From contig JACJWI010000001.1 of assembly GCA_020637215.1 (NCBI GenBank), forward strand, positions 372,001 through 436,000: a DNA stretch of 64,000 nucleotides, in the 5' to 3' direction. The translations under genes and the position numbers were made by a program. Each line of letters starts with the position of its first letter. Within the stretch, counting starts at the first letter, position 1. This stretch comes from Microthrixaceae bacterium (lineage in GTDB: Bacteria > Actinomycetota > Acidimicrobiia > Acidimicrobiales > Microtrichaceae). Positions 9,102 through 17,046 of this stretch are shown here, piece by piece. A model generated the notes under the pieces. It saw nothing but the letters and a program-made list of their open reading frames with translations. It was not told the origin of the DNA and did not search any database.

Positions 9102-9773
9102 TCAGGCCGCCGGCTCGAGGCCGGGCAGCAGGTAGGTCACGACCAGGTGCCGGGCGGTGTCCTCCCGGCCGGGGTCGAGGTCGTCGGAGGGGCTCTGCAG
9201 GTACGACACGACCAGTCGCGCCGCCCACATGGCGACGTGGCTCGCGTCCTCTGGTGTGAGGAAGCGCATGAGCGACGGACCGAAGGCGGCGCCGGCGAGC
9301 AGGAAGACCGGGTCGAGGCGATCGAAGGTCAGGTGCTTCTCGATGCTGGCCCACTCGTGTTCGGGGACCTGTCCGAACGCCCGGTGCTCGCGCATCTCGG
9401 TGATCGAGAAGCTGACCGCCCGGGCCAGGACCTCCTCGAGGGTGGCGAGGGGTTCCAGCTGGCGGTTCAGCTCACCGACCAGGCGGGTGATCTCGCTGCC
9501 GAGGCCGGCCTGGAGGATGGCCCCCTTGCCCCCCGGGAACAGCCGGTAGACGGTGGCGCGGGAGATCCCGGCGCTGCGGGCGACGTCTTCGACGGTGGTC
9601 TTGGCCATGCCCCAACGGGCGACGCAGTCGAACAGGGCGTCGACCACGCGCGCTTCGGCGCTGTCGGGCTCGAGGTACGTGCCCAACGCCACGCCCGGCG
9701 CGGACGGGCCGGTGCTCTCGCGTTCTGACGGGCGGATCGTGGCCGCGCCACGCCCCCCGGTGACCGACGTCAT
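9102..9773 (-). CDS. TetR-family transcriptional regulator
   Basis: 223 residues. N-terminal helix-turn-helix at about residues 58-87 (TTVEDVARSAGISRATVYRL) followed by FPGGKG; the C-terminal ligand domain is not assignable. Coding starts at ATG 9773, 7 bases after a TACTGT box, so the mRNA is probably leaderless. A 15-bp imperfect palindrome touches that box and is a good candidate for its own operator. The downstream di-iron gene is the likely target. Confidence 0.92.
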   Translation of the reverse strand: MTSVTGGRGAATIRPSERESTGPSAPGVALGTYLEPDSAEARVVDALFDCVARWGMAKTTVEDVARSAGISRATVYRLFPGGKGAILQAGLGSEITRLVGELNRQLEPLATLEEVLARAVSFSITEMREHRAFGQVPEHEWASIEKHLTFDRLDPVFLLAGAAFGPSLMRFLTPEDASHVAMWAARLVVSYLQSPSDDLDPGREDTARHLVVTYLLPGLEPAA

Positions 9774-9780
9774 GGGTGGA

Positions 9781-9801
9781 ACAGTAAGACCGAATCTGTC
9801 T
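9781..9801 (-). promoter_or_regulatory. -10 box and abutting palindromic operator of the TetR/di-iron unit
   Basis: TACTGT (minus strand, 9786-9781) sits 7 bases before the ATG. Directly upstream, 9787-9801 reads AGACAGATTCGGTCT on the minus strand, an imperfect palindrome with AGAC/GTCT ends. A repressor bound there would block the promoter, as usual for TetR autoregulation. Confidence 0.5.
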
Positions 9802-9879
9802 CACCGCTACCCATGGTCGGTGTGACATCTGCTACACGCGCCCTGGTGGTGCGAGCCCGTGAGGTGGTTCCGCAGCCCG

Positions 9880-10488
9880 TCAGGAGGGGGCGGTCTCGGC
9901 GATCCCTCCCAGGAACTGGGTCCGCACCAGGTGCCGCGTCTGGGCCTCGTCGGTCAGGTCCCAGCCGGCCGGACTGCCCATGTAGGACAGGATCAGGCGC
10001 GTGAGGTAGTCCGACGCCTCCGCGGTGTCCACGCCGGGGCGCAGCCGCCCGGCCGCCGCCTCCTCCTCGAGCAGGGCCGCCATGTAGTCGCGGATGACCT
10101 GGTGGACGATCGACTCGCTGGGCTGGAGAGCGTTCACGAGCTCGTCGATCTCCGGTTCGAGCAGGTTGGCCATGATGCTGCTGCGGCGGATCAGCTTGGT
10201 CCCGATCACCAACCCGGTCACCAGCCGGTCCTCGAGCGTCTCGAGGTCGGCCACCGCCAGCGCCAGCCGTCGCCAGAAGCGCGCCACCTCCCAGGTGGCG
10301 GTCTCGGACACCAGCTGGCTCCGCCCGCCGGGGAAGTGCCGGTAGATCGTGGTGCGCGACAGGCCGGCCTCGGCCGCGACGGCCTCCATCGACACGTCGC
10401 GCACCCCGCCACGCTCCACGCATCGGACCGCCGCGAACATGATCCGCTCCCGGACGTCCACCGGTCCGGCCGCGCCGTCCTCGGCCAT
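9880..10488 (-). CDS. TetR-family transcriptional regulator, coupled to the SURF1-like gene
   Basis: 202 residues with an N-terminal HTH at about residues 31-57 (VSMEAVAAEAGLSRTTIYRH) and an FPGGR motif much like the FPGGKG of the neighbouring TetR, suggesting the two are related paralogues. The ATG at 10488 overlaps the stop of the SURF1-like gene (TGATG), so expression is coupled to that membrane protein. The 90-base gap to the next TetR gene holds nothing else recognised. Confidence 0.9.
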   Translation of the reverse strand: MAEDGAAGPVDVRERIMFAAVRCVERGGVRDVSMEAVAAEAGLSRTTIYRHFPGGRSQLVSETATWEVARFWRRLALAVADLETLEDRLVTGLVIGTKLIRRSSIMANLLEPEIDELVNALQPSESIVHQVIRDYMAALLEEEAAAGRLRPGVDTAEASDYLTRLILSYMGSPAGWDLTDEAQTRHLVRTQFLGGIAETAPS

Positions 10489-11363
10489 CAGGTCGGAACC
10501 TCGTCGTTCCCCGTCGCCACCGGGACGTCCGCTGCCCCGCTCCCCGGGAGATCGACGGGATCGTCGTCGGGGGTCTGGTCGCCCCGGACGCGGTTCTGCG
10601 CGACCCGCCGCAGGACCAGCGGGTAGCCGGCGGCGGCGATCAGGGCGAAGATCCACCACTGGACCATGTAGGAGAAGTTGGTCTCGGGCGTCGGCAGCTC
10701 GAGCTTGACCGGCTCGGGCATGCCGTCGGTCGATGCCGGCTGCGGGGGCGTCTGGCCGTCGAGCATCACGTAGACCGGTTCGAACGCGGCGTCGACCTGC
10801 TGGTCCAGCCGCGGGACGTCGACCCGGGCGAGGGTCCGGAGGGTCCCGGTCGCCGGATCGGTCCCGCCGAAGGTCCCGTGCTGCTGACTGCGCTGCACCA
10901 GCCCGGTCACCGTCACCTCTCCCGCCGGTGGCTCGGAGCCTGGGAACGGCGGGGCCGGAGGGTCGATGTCGAGCGGCACCCAACCGCGGACGACGGCGAC
11001 CGCGGTGCCGTCGGCCTGCACCAGCGGGGTGAGCACCCACGCCCCGGGCGCACCGCCCTGGCTGCGGTTGCGCACCAGCACCTCACCGGCCGCGTCGTAG
11101 ACGCCGCTCACCTCGACCCGACGGAACTCCACCGACTCGGGAACCGCGGCGGGTGCCGTCGACGCATCGACGCCGGAGTCGGCGAGCGCCTCGTCGAGCG
11201 GGACGGGGGTACCCGCGGCCTGGGCGGCCAACGCATCGGACTTCACCCTCTCGTCGATCCAGCGCTGACGCTGCCAGAAGCCGAGGCCGATCATGGCCAG
11301 GACCCCGATCGCGACCAGGACGTGGCTGACGATCCAGGCCGGGCGGCGGAGGAAGTCGTACAT
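10488..11363 (-). CDS. SURF1-family membrane protein (cytochrome oxidase assembly factor-like)
   Basis: 291 residues with the SURF1 layout: a TM helix at ~13-30 followed by WQRQRW, a soluble domain with the GxxxxxxW-type segment (GAWVLTPLV, VVRGWVP), and a second TM helix at ~232-252 preceded by FSYMVQWWIFA, a family signature. SURF1 helps insert haem a3 into aa3-type terminal oxidases. No oxidase subunits are in this window. ATG 11363 follows TAGGGT by 9 bases. Its stop overlaps the downstream TetR start. Confidence 0.9.
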   Translation of the reverse strand: MYDFLRRPAWIVSHVLVAIGVLAMIGLGFWQRQRWIDERVKSDALAAQAAGTPVPLDEALADSGVDASTAPAAVPESVEFRRVEVSGVYDAAGEVLVRNRSQGGAPGAWVLTPLVQADGTAVAVVRGWVPLDIDPPAPPFPGSEPPAGEVTVTGLVQRSQQHGTFGGTDPATGTLRTLARVDVPRLDQQVDAAFEPVYVMLDGQTPPQPASTDGMPEPVKLELPTPETNFSYMVQWWIFALIAAAGYPLVLRRVAQNRVRGDQTPDDDPVDLPGSGAADVPVATGNDEVPT

Positions 11364-11372
11364 CGTCGACCG

Positions 11373-11378
11373 ACCCTA
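11373..11378 (-). promoter_or_regulatory. Putative -10 box of the SURF1-TetR pair
   Basis: TAGGGT on the minus strand, 9 bases before ATG 11363. Implies a leader of only two or three bases. Confidence 0.4.
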
Positions 11379-11391
11379 CGACCCGCGGTGA

Positions 11392-11431
11392 ACGGGTGCA
11401 GAACCGGGCGTCGGCCCGGATCTGCACCCGT
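11392..11431 (-). terminator. Strong 40-base hairpin after the acyl-CoA ligase gene
   Basis: Eleven-pair outer stem (ACGGGTGCAGA against TCTGCACCCGT), one A-A mismatch, a six-pair inner stem CCGGGC/GCCCGG and a GTCG tetraloop. It lies 20 bases past the ligase stop at 11452 and before the SURF1 promoter. There is no T-run. Confidence 0.55.
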
Positions 11432-11451
11432 GGGGACCGACCGACGGGCGA

Positions 11452-13068
11452 TCAGTCGCCGGCGGTGGGAAGCGTGTAGTCGTCGAAGCGGTCCCGCAGG
11501 TCCTTCTTGGAGAACTTCCCGACGCTGGTCTTGGGGACCTCGTCGATGAAGACGACGTCGTCGGGCAGCCACCACTTGGCGACCCGGCCGTCGAGGAACT
11601 CGACGACCTCCTCCTTGGTCAGCTCCTCCCCGGGCTTGACCACCACGCAGGCCAGCGGCCGCTCGGCCCACTTCGGGTGCGGGACGCCGATCACCGCCGC
11701 CTCGGCGACCTTGGGGTGCGCCATGATCTCGTTCTCGAGCTCCACGGAGCTGATCCACTCGCCGCCGGACTTCACGACGTCCTTGGTGCGGTCGACGATA
11801 CGGACGTAGCCCTCGGGGGTCATCACCGCCACGTCGCCGGTCTTGAGCCAGCCGTCATCTGTGAACGACTCCGGCGATCGGGGGTCGTCGTAGTAGCCCG
11901 CGGCGATCCACGGACCGGCAGCCTGCAGCTCACCACGGCTCTGGCCGTCCCACGGCAGGATCTCCCCCGTCGCCTGGTCCGCGATGCGCAGCTCGACGCC
12001 GAGCACCGGACGACCCTGGCTGGCCCGGACGTCGGCCAGCTCGTCCTCGGGGAGCCCTTCGAGGACGGTGGTGACGTTGGCCACCGACGCCACCGGGGAG
12101 GTCTCGGTCATCCCCCATGCCTGGAGGATCGGCAGGCCGATCTGGGCCCGGTAGGCCTCCGACAGAGCCTTGGGAACCGCGGAGCCGCCGCACGGGATGG
12201 CCCGCAGCGACGACGTGTCGCGTCCGGCCAGCTCGGGCAGGACGCCCATCCAGATGGTGGGGACTCCCGCGGCCAGGGTGACGTCCTCGGACTCGATCAT
12301 CTCGGCCAGCTTGACCGGGACCATGTTCGGGCCGGGCATGACGAGCTTGGCCCCCGACGCGACCCCGGCGTGGGCGAGCCCCCAGGCGTTGGCGTGGAAC
12401 ATCGGCACGACCGGCAGGACGACGTCGCTCTCGCAGACCCCGACCGAGTCGGCCAGCATCGCCCCCATCGTGTGCAGGAACGTGCTGCGGTGCGTGTAGA
12501 CGACGCCCTTGGGGTTGCCGGTGGTGCCCGACGTGTAGCACATCGACGCGGCCCGGTACTCGTCGTCGACGCCGAACTCGGCGGGCGCCTGGGCGCCGAT
12601 CAGCTCTTCGTAGTCGAGGACCTCGACGCCCTCGGGGTCCGGACCCTGGCCCCCGTCCTCCATGACCACGACGTGGCGGACGGTGCGGAACGTCGGCATC
12701 AACGGGGCGAGGAGGCCGAGCAGCGAGCGGTCGACGAAGATGACCTCGTCCTCGGCGTGGTTGACGATGTAGGTGACCTGTTCGGGGAACAGCCGGATGT
12801 TGAGCGTGTGCAGCACCCGACCGGAGCACGGGGCGGCGAAGTAGAGCTCGAGGTGGCGTCCGGTGTTCCAGGCGAACGTCGCGACGCGGCCGTCGGGCGA
12901 GATCCCGAGCGAGTCGAGGGCTGCGGCGAGCCGGCGGGTGCGGTCGGCCCACTCGCCGTAGGTGTAGCGGTCCACGCCGGTGGCCGTCGCGGTGACGACC
13001 TCCTTGGTCGGGTTGAGCCGCTCGGCGCGCTCGAAGAGGTGGTTGAGCGTCAGCGGACGGTCCTGCAT
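11452..13068 (-). CDS. Fatty-acyl-CoA synthetase (AMP-binding ligase, AlkK-like)
   Basis: Activates a fatty or related carboxylic acid to its CoA thioester with ATP. 538 residues, normal size. Motifs: P-loop CYTSGTTGNPKGVVYTH at ~177-193, WGMTETSP, the adenylate motif DGWLKTGDVA, the hinge region IVDRTKDVVKSGGEW, and the C-terminal catalytic Lys in KTSVGKFSKKDLR. ATG 13068 is chosen; a GTG at 13080 is in frame and has a better AGGGGG ribosome site, so the protein may be four residues longer. Substrate not deducible. A strong hairpin follows the gene. Confidence 0.93.
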   Translation of the reverse strand: MQDRPLTLNHLFERAERLNPTKEVVTATATGVDRYTYGEWADRTRRLAAALDSLGISPDGRVATFAWNTGRHLELYFAAPCSGRVLHTLNIRLFPEQVTYIVNHAEDEVIFVDRSLLGLLAPLMPTFRTVRHVVVMEDGGQGPDPEGVEVLDYEELIGAQAPAEFGVDDEYRAASMCYTSGTTGNPKGVVYTHRSTFLHTMGAMLADSVGVCESDVVLPVVPMFHANAWGLAHAGVASGAKLVMPGPNMVPVKLAEMIESEDVTLAAGVPTIWMGVLPELAGRDTSSLRAIPCGGSAVPKALSEAYRAQIGLPILQAWGMTETSPVASVANVTTVLEGLPEDELADVRASQGRPVLGVELRIADQATGEILPWDGQSRGELQAAGPWIAAGYYDDPRSPESFTDDGWLKTGDVAVMTPEGYVRIVDRTKDVVKSGGEWISSVELENEIMAHPKVAEAAVIGVPHPKWAERPLACVVVKPGEELTKEEVVEFLDGRVAKWWLPDDVVFIDEVPKTSVGKFSKKDLRDRFDDYTLPTAGD

Positions 13069-13242
13069 CGTGCCCTGCACGGTTCCCCCTGTCGGATGGC
13101 CGGCGAGGCGTTCCCCGTTCCCGGCGGATGGTCGATGGTCCTTCCAGCGGCGCCACCCAACCGGGAGCCACCGCCTGTAGGGTCGAGCGTAGGCCGAGCG
13201 CGGAGTCCGCGACGGCCCAACCCTCCCGAGCGCCCTGAGCCC

Positions 13243-13938
13243 ATGTCCTACGCCGCCCCGGCTCTGCCGCCCGACCACCAGACCCACCCTCGGTGGCTGC
13301 TCCCGCTGCTGACCGCCGGGATCGTCCTGCTGGTGATCGCCTCGAACCTGGGCAACATGGTCTGGGCCGACTGGGTGCAGTCCCGGCCGCTGGGCCTGAT
13401 CGCGCTCAACTCGTCGAACAAGTACCTGCTGATGACCTCGATCAGCCTGGACCTGGCCCCGATGGTGGTGGTGGCGAGCCTTCGGTTGCTCGCCCCTGAC
13501 CCGATCTTCTTCGCCATGGGCTGGCTCTACGGCGACCGGGCCCTGCACTGGGCGCGACGGACCTTCCCGGGCGGGACGCATCTGCTCGACCGGGTCCACG
13601 AGGACCCCCGAGCCGTCCACCGGGTCCTCAACGTCCTCGTCGTGGTCGCCCCCAACAACCTCGTGTGCCTGGTCGCCGGCGTCGTCCGCTTCCCGCTGCG
13701 CCGGTTCATCGCCCTGAACCTGGTCGGCACCGTGGGCCGGGTGCTCCTCATGCGCTGGCTGGGCCACCTCTTCGAGGACCAGATCGAACACGTGCTCGAC
13801 GTGGTCGACCGCTACCAGACCTGGTTGCTGTGGGGGTCGGTCGCTCTGGTCGCCGCGCTGGTCGTGTGGCAGATGCTGTCGGACCGAGGGTTGGTCGGTG
13901 GGCTCGAGGAGCTCGAGGACGAGCTCGGCGACGACTGA
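13243..13938 (+). CDS. DedA/VTT-like multipass membrane protein
   Basis: 231 residues with hydrophobic segments around 19-40, 63-85, 138-158 and 205-222. The stretch NNLVCLVAGVVRFPLRRFIALNLVG resembles the DedA/SNARE-associated (VTT) motif of lipid-flipping or membrane-homeostasis proteins. The C-terminus is acidic. ATG at 13243 starts MSYAAPALPP; no clear ribosome site is seen. It is convergent with dapB, only 27 bases away, and divergent from the acyl-CoA ligase. Family assignment moderately sure; function unknown. Confidence 0.78.
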   Translation: MSYAAPALPPDHQTHPRWLLPLLTAGIVLLVIASNLGNMVWADWVQSRPLGLIALNSSNKYLLMTSISLDLAPMVVVASLRLLAPDPIFFAMGWLYGDRALHWARRTFPGGTHLLDRVHEDPRAVHRVLNVLVVVAPNNLVCLVAGVVRFPLRRFIALNLVGTVGRVLLMRWLGHLFEDQIEHVLDVVDRYQTWLLWGSVALVAALVVWQMLSDRGLVGGLEELEDELGDD

Positions 13939-13965
13939 GCGCCTTGCCGGTGCTGCAGCCGGCGA

Positions 13966-14757
13966 TCAGCCCGGCAGGTCGAGCAGCGCTTCGAGGCCGA
14001 CGGTCACCCCGGGTCGGTCCGCGACCTTCTTGACCGCGAGCACGACCCCCGGCATGAAGCTGGTGCGGTCGATCGAGTCGTGACGCAGCGTCAGGGTCTG
14101 CCCGGCGGTGCCCAGCAGCACCTCCTGGTGCGCGACGAGGCCCCGCAGGCGGACCGAGTGGATGTGGATGTCGGCCGGTCCGACCCCGCCCCGGGCCCCC
14201 TCGATCAGCTCCGAGGTGGTGGGGTCCGGGGTCCAGTCCTTGGACGCCTCGGCCATCCGCTGGGCGGTGTGCACCGCGGTGCCCGACGGGGCATCGAGCT
14301 TGTTCTCGTGGTGCAGCTCGATGATCTCGGCGGAGTCGAAGTACGGGGCCGCCACCTCGGCGAAGTGCATCATCAGGACCGCACCGATCGCGAAGTTGGG
14401 CGCGATGACGCAGTTGGAGCGTGTGAACATCGCGTCGAAGGCCGCCATGTCGTCGTCGGTGAACCCGGTGGTGCCGACCACCGCGTGGACGCCGTGCTCC
14501 GCGCACCACCTCAGGTTGTCCATCGCCGCGGCCCGGTGGCTGAAGTCGACCACCACCTGGACGGCACCGCGCTCGAGCGCCGCCGGCCCGCTGGCGATGC
14601 GGATACCGGCGTCGACCCCGGTCACGGTCCGGAGGTCCAGACCCGAGTAGCTGGGGTCGACCGCCGCGACCAGGCTGAGGTCGTCGTCGCCGTGGACCGC
14701 CTCGCACACCGTCGCGCCCATGCGGCCGCCCGCTCCGAGGACCCCGACCCTGATCAC
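13966..14757 (-). CDS. dapB: 4-hydroxy-tetrahydrodipicolinate reductase
   Basis: NAD(P)H-dependent second committed step of DAP/lysine synthesis, acting on the DapA product. 263 residues. The N-terminal Rossmann motif is VGVLGAGGRMG (4-14); the catalytic signature ELHHENKLDAPSGTA has H149/H150 and K153. The GTG at 14757 gives VIRVGVLGAGG, the standard start. A TACTGT 23 bases upstream could be its -10 box. dapA lies about 7 kb away, the two being separated by accessory genes. Confidence 0.97.
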   Translation of the reverse strand: MIRVGVLGAGGRMGATVCEAVHGDDDLSLVAAVDPSYSGLDLRTVTGVDAGIRIASGPAALERGAVQVVVDFSHRAAAMDNLRWCAEHGVHAVVGTTGFTDDDMAAFDAMFTRSNCVIAPNFAIGAVLMMHFAEVAAPYFDSAEIIELHHENKLDAPSGTAVHTAQRMAEASKDWTPDPTTSELIEGARGGVGPADIHIHSVRLRGLVAHQEVLLGTAGQTLTLRHDSIDRTSFMPGVVLAVKKVADRPGVTVGLEALLDLPG

Positions 14758-14780
14758 CGCTGCATCCCGATCACGCTCCG

Positions 14781-14850
14781 ACAGTAGCGGTGGCGCCACA
14801 GGGTCGTTCCGCGCCAGGGTCGTTCGCTGGGATCGGTCCGCGCCAGGGTC
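14781..14850. repeat. Short imperfect direct repeats upstream of dapB
   Basis: GCGCCAGGGTCG occurs at about 14811 and 14840, with a variant GCGCCACAGGGTCG at 14793. Three loosely spaced copies lie between a possible dapB -10 box (14781-14786, minus strand) and the crotonase gene. May be chance in such G+C-rich DNA. Confidence 0.3.
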
Positions 14851-14879
14851 GGGTTCCGACCGTGTGACTGCGGCGACGG

Positions 14880-15716
14880 TCAGCCCCCGGGTTGCTCGAA
14901 CAGGTCGCGCCGGGGCTCGTCGAGGTACACCGGCTGCTCGTCGCGGTCGAAGGCCCGGATGGCCGTGGGCAGGTTGTCGGTGAAGCCGGCCATGAGCTGG
15001 TTGCGGTCCTCGAACTCGATGGCGGCGTCGAGGCTGTTGATCTCGAGCTCGACCCACAGCGCCTGCTTGGTCGCCTCGAGGCCGTGGTGCGAGTAGCGCA
15101 CCATGTCCGCCGCCATCTCCAGAGCCTCGTCGAGCACGGTCCCGGCCGGGACCACCCTCGACACCAGTCCCATCCGCTGGGCCTCGGCCGCGTCGACGCG
15201 GCGTCCGGTCAACAGGATGTCGTTGGCGTTGGCAGCTCCGATCAGTCGCGGCAGCAGCCATCCGGCTCCCATCTCGGCCGAGGTGAGGCCGTTGACGATG
15301 CCGGTCGCGTTGAACGACGCCGTCTCGTCCGCGATCCGCAGGTCCGCCCCGAGAGCCAGGCACATCCCGCCGCCGTAGGCCGGGCCGTTGACCGCGGCGA
15401 TGACGGGCTGGGGGATCGAGCGCAGCCGCCGGGTGATCTGCGAGTAGGTCCGCATGGAACGGCTGGCGATGCGGTGGACCGTCAGGCCGTCGATGTTGGG
15501 GATGACGCCGTAGTCCTTGAGGTCGAGGCCAGAGCAGAACGCCCGCCCTGTGCCGGTCAGGATCACGACGCGGGCCGAGTTGTCGGCTCCCACCGACGCC
15601 AGCGCCGAGTCGAGCTCAACGGCCAGGTCGATCGACAGCGCGTTGAGCCGCTCGGGGCGGTCCAACCGGACGATGCGCACGTGCTCGCCGTGCGATTCGA
15701 CATCCACCAGACCCAT
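14880..15716 (-). CDS. Enoyl-CoA hydratase/isomerase (crotonase) family protein
   Basis: 278 residues. Crotonase fold with both oxyanion-hole segments: GRAFCSGLDLKDYG at ~57-70 and VNGPAYGGGMCLALGADLRIA at ~109-129. Where hydratases usually have a catalytic Glu (PEI...G) this protein reads NATGIVNGL, so simple hydratase chemistry is doubtful; isomerase, hydrolase or other CoA chemistry is possible. ATG 15716 (MGLVDVESHG) is preferred to an upstream start because it leaves room for the divergent serB promoter only 38 bases away. Confidence 0.85.
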   Translation of the reverse strand: MGLVDVESHGEHVRIVRLDRPERLNALSIDLAVELDSALASVGADNSARVVILTGTGRAFCSGLDLKDYGVIPNIDGLTVHRIASRSMRTYSQITRRLRSIPQPVIAAVNGPAYGGGMCLALGADLRIADETASFNATGIVNGLTSAEMGAGWLLPRLIGAANANDILLTGRRVDAAEAQRMGLVSRVVPAGTVLDEALEMAADMVRYSHHGLEATKQALWVELEINSLDAAIEFEDRNQLMAGFTDNLPTAIRAFDRDEQPVYLDEPRRDLFEQPGG

Positions 15717-15741
15717 TGTCACCCCCGTCGCGGAACCGCCG

Positions 15742-15747
15742 TACCGT
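15742..15747 (+). promoter_or_regulatory. Putative -10 box of serB
   Basis: TACCGT, exactly 7 bases before ATG 15755. Predicts a leaderless serB transcript from the 38-base divergent gap. Confidence 0.5.
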
Positions 15748-15754
15748 ACCGGGC

Positions 15755-16978
15755 ATGCCGATCGCACCGGACGATCCATCCCCGGCGCCCACCGCCGCGC
15801 TGCTGCTGCGCGTGAGCGGCCCGGATCACCCCGGGATCACCGCGGACCTGATGACGCTGCTGGATCTGGCCGAGGTGGAGGTCCAGGACGTCGAACAGGT
15901 GCTCGTGCGCGGACAGCTGACCCTGGCCGTGGCCGTGTCGGACCCCGGCGACCTCCGGGATCGGCTTCCCCAACTGCTCGACCCACTGGCGGAGGGCCGC
16001 GGCGTTCGCGTGGAGCTGTCGTCTGCTCCCCCGCCCCGACCGGCGCACCAGCGCACCGAGGCGGTCACCGTGCTCGGCCACGCAACCGAGACCCCGCTGT
16101 CGCCGGCGGAGATCGCAGCCGTCGCCGGTGGGATCAACGCCGCGGGGGGCAACATCGACCGGATCGTGCGCCTGGCCCGCTATCCGGTGTACGCGTACGA
16201 GTTCCGGGTCACCGGTGCCGAGCCGACCGCGCTGGCCCAGCACCTGGGCGAGGCAGCCGCCCTGCACCGCCTCGACATCGCCCGTCAGCCCGCCGGGCTG
16301 GAGCGTCGGGCCAAGCGCCTGGTCGTGCTGGACGTCGACTCGACGCTGATCCAGGACGAGGTGATCGAGTTGATCGCGGCCGAGGCCGGGTGCCTGGACG
16401 AAGTACGAGCCGTGACCGAGCGGGCGATGTCCGGCGAGCTGGACTTCACCGCGGCCCTGACCGAGCGGGTGGCCCGCCTGAAGGGCCTCGAGGTCGACGC
16501 CCTGGACCGGGCCCGGGCCCGGATGCGCCTCACCCCCGGGGCCCGCACGTTCGTGCGCACCCTCAAGCGGCTGGGCTACACCGTGGGCATCGTGTCGGGC
16601 GGGTTCACCCACTTCACCGACGGTCTGGCCGCCGAGCTCGGCGTGGACCACGCCCGGGCGAACCAGCTGGAGGTGCACGACGGACGACTGACCGGGCGGG
16701 TCGTCGGCGAGGTCGTCGACCGGGGAGCGAAGGCCCGGTTCCTGCGGTCCTTCGCCGAGGCGGAGGGGATCCCGCTGAGCCAGACGGTCGCGGTCGGCGA
16801 CGGCGCCAACGACCTGGACATGCTGGCGACCGCCGGTTTGGGGGTCGCCTTCAACGCCAAGCCCGTGGTCCAGGAGGCGGCGGACACCACCGTCAACGTC
16901 CCGTACCTCGACGCGATCCTGTTCGTCCTCGGCGTGACCCGCGACGAGGTCGAGCGGGCCGACACCGACACGGGTTGA
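15755..16978 (+). CDS. serB: Phosphoserine phosphatase with N-terminal ACT domains
   Basis: Last step of serine synthesis: phosphoserine to serine. 407 residues. Two ACT-like regulatory modules (~12-90 and ~102-178; the second begins TVLGHATETPLS) precede a HAD phosphatase with the nucleophile motif DVDST at 193-197, VGIVSGGFTHF, and the Mg-binding VAVGDGANDLDML. ACT domains usually bind serine for feedback control. Divergent from the crotonase gene and convergent with the M16 peptidase. Confidence 0.95.
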   Translation: MPIAPDDPSPAPTAALLLRVSGPDHPGITADLMTLLDLAEVEVQDVEQVLVRGQLTLAVAVSDPGDLRDRLPQLLDPLAEGRGVRVELSSAPPPRPAHQRTEAVTVLGHATETPLSPAEIAAVAGGINAAGGNIDRIVRLARYPVYAYEFRVTGAEPTALAQHLGEAAALHRLDIARQPAGLERRAKRLVVLDVDSTLIQDEVIELIAAEAGCLDEVRAVTERAMSGELDFTAALTERVARLKGLEVDALDRARARMRLTPGARTFVRTLKRLGYTVGIVSGGFTHFTDGLAAELGVDHARANQLEVHDGRLTGRVVGEVVDRGAKARFLRSFAEAEGIPLSQTVAVGDGANDLDMLATAGLGVAFNAKPVVQEAADTTVNVPYLDAILFVLGVTRDEVERADTDTG

Positions 16979-17012
16979 TCGCCGCGGTGCGGTCGACCCG
17001 CCATCCCGAACG

Positions 17013-17046
17013 GTCGAGCGTCGTTCAGCGAGGACCGACGCTCGAC
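17013..17046. terminator. Bidirectional hairpin between serB and the M16 gene
   Basis: Perfect 11-bp arms GTCGAGCGTCG and CGACGCTCGAC around a 12-base loop, between two convergent genes. The right part overlaps the last codons and stop of the M16 gene. No T-run on either strand. Confidence 0.5.

Noticed and set aside
7153..9135. 660-codon plus-strand frame across the wHTH and di-iron genes
   Set aside because: It reads antisense to proteins with complete family motifs and shows no domain of its own.
11677..13200. Plus-strand frame extending the DedA-like protein to 753 residues
   Set aside because: The upstream part is antisense to the acyl-CoA ligase and lacks any membrane or family character; real coding begins at 13243.
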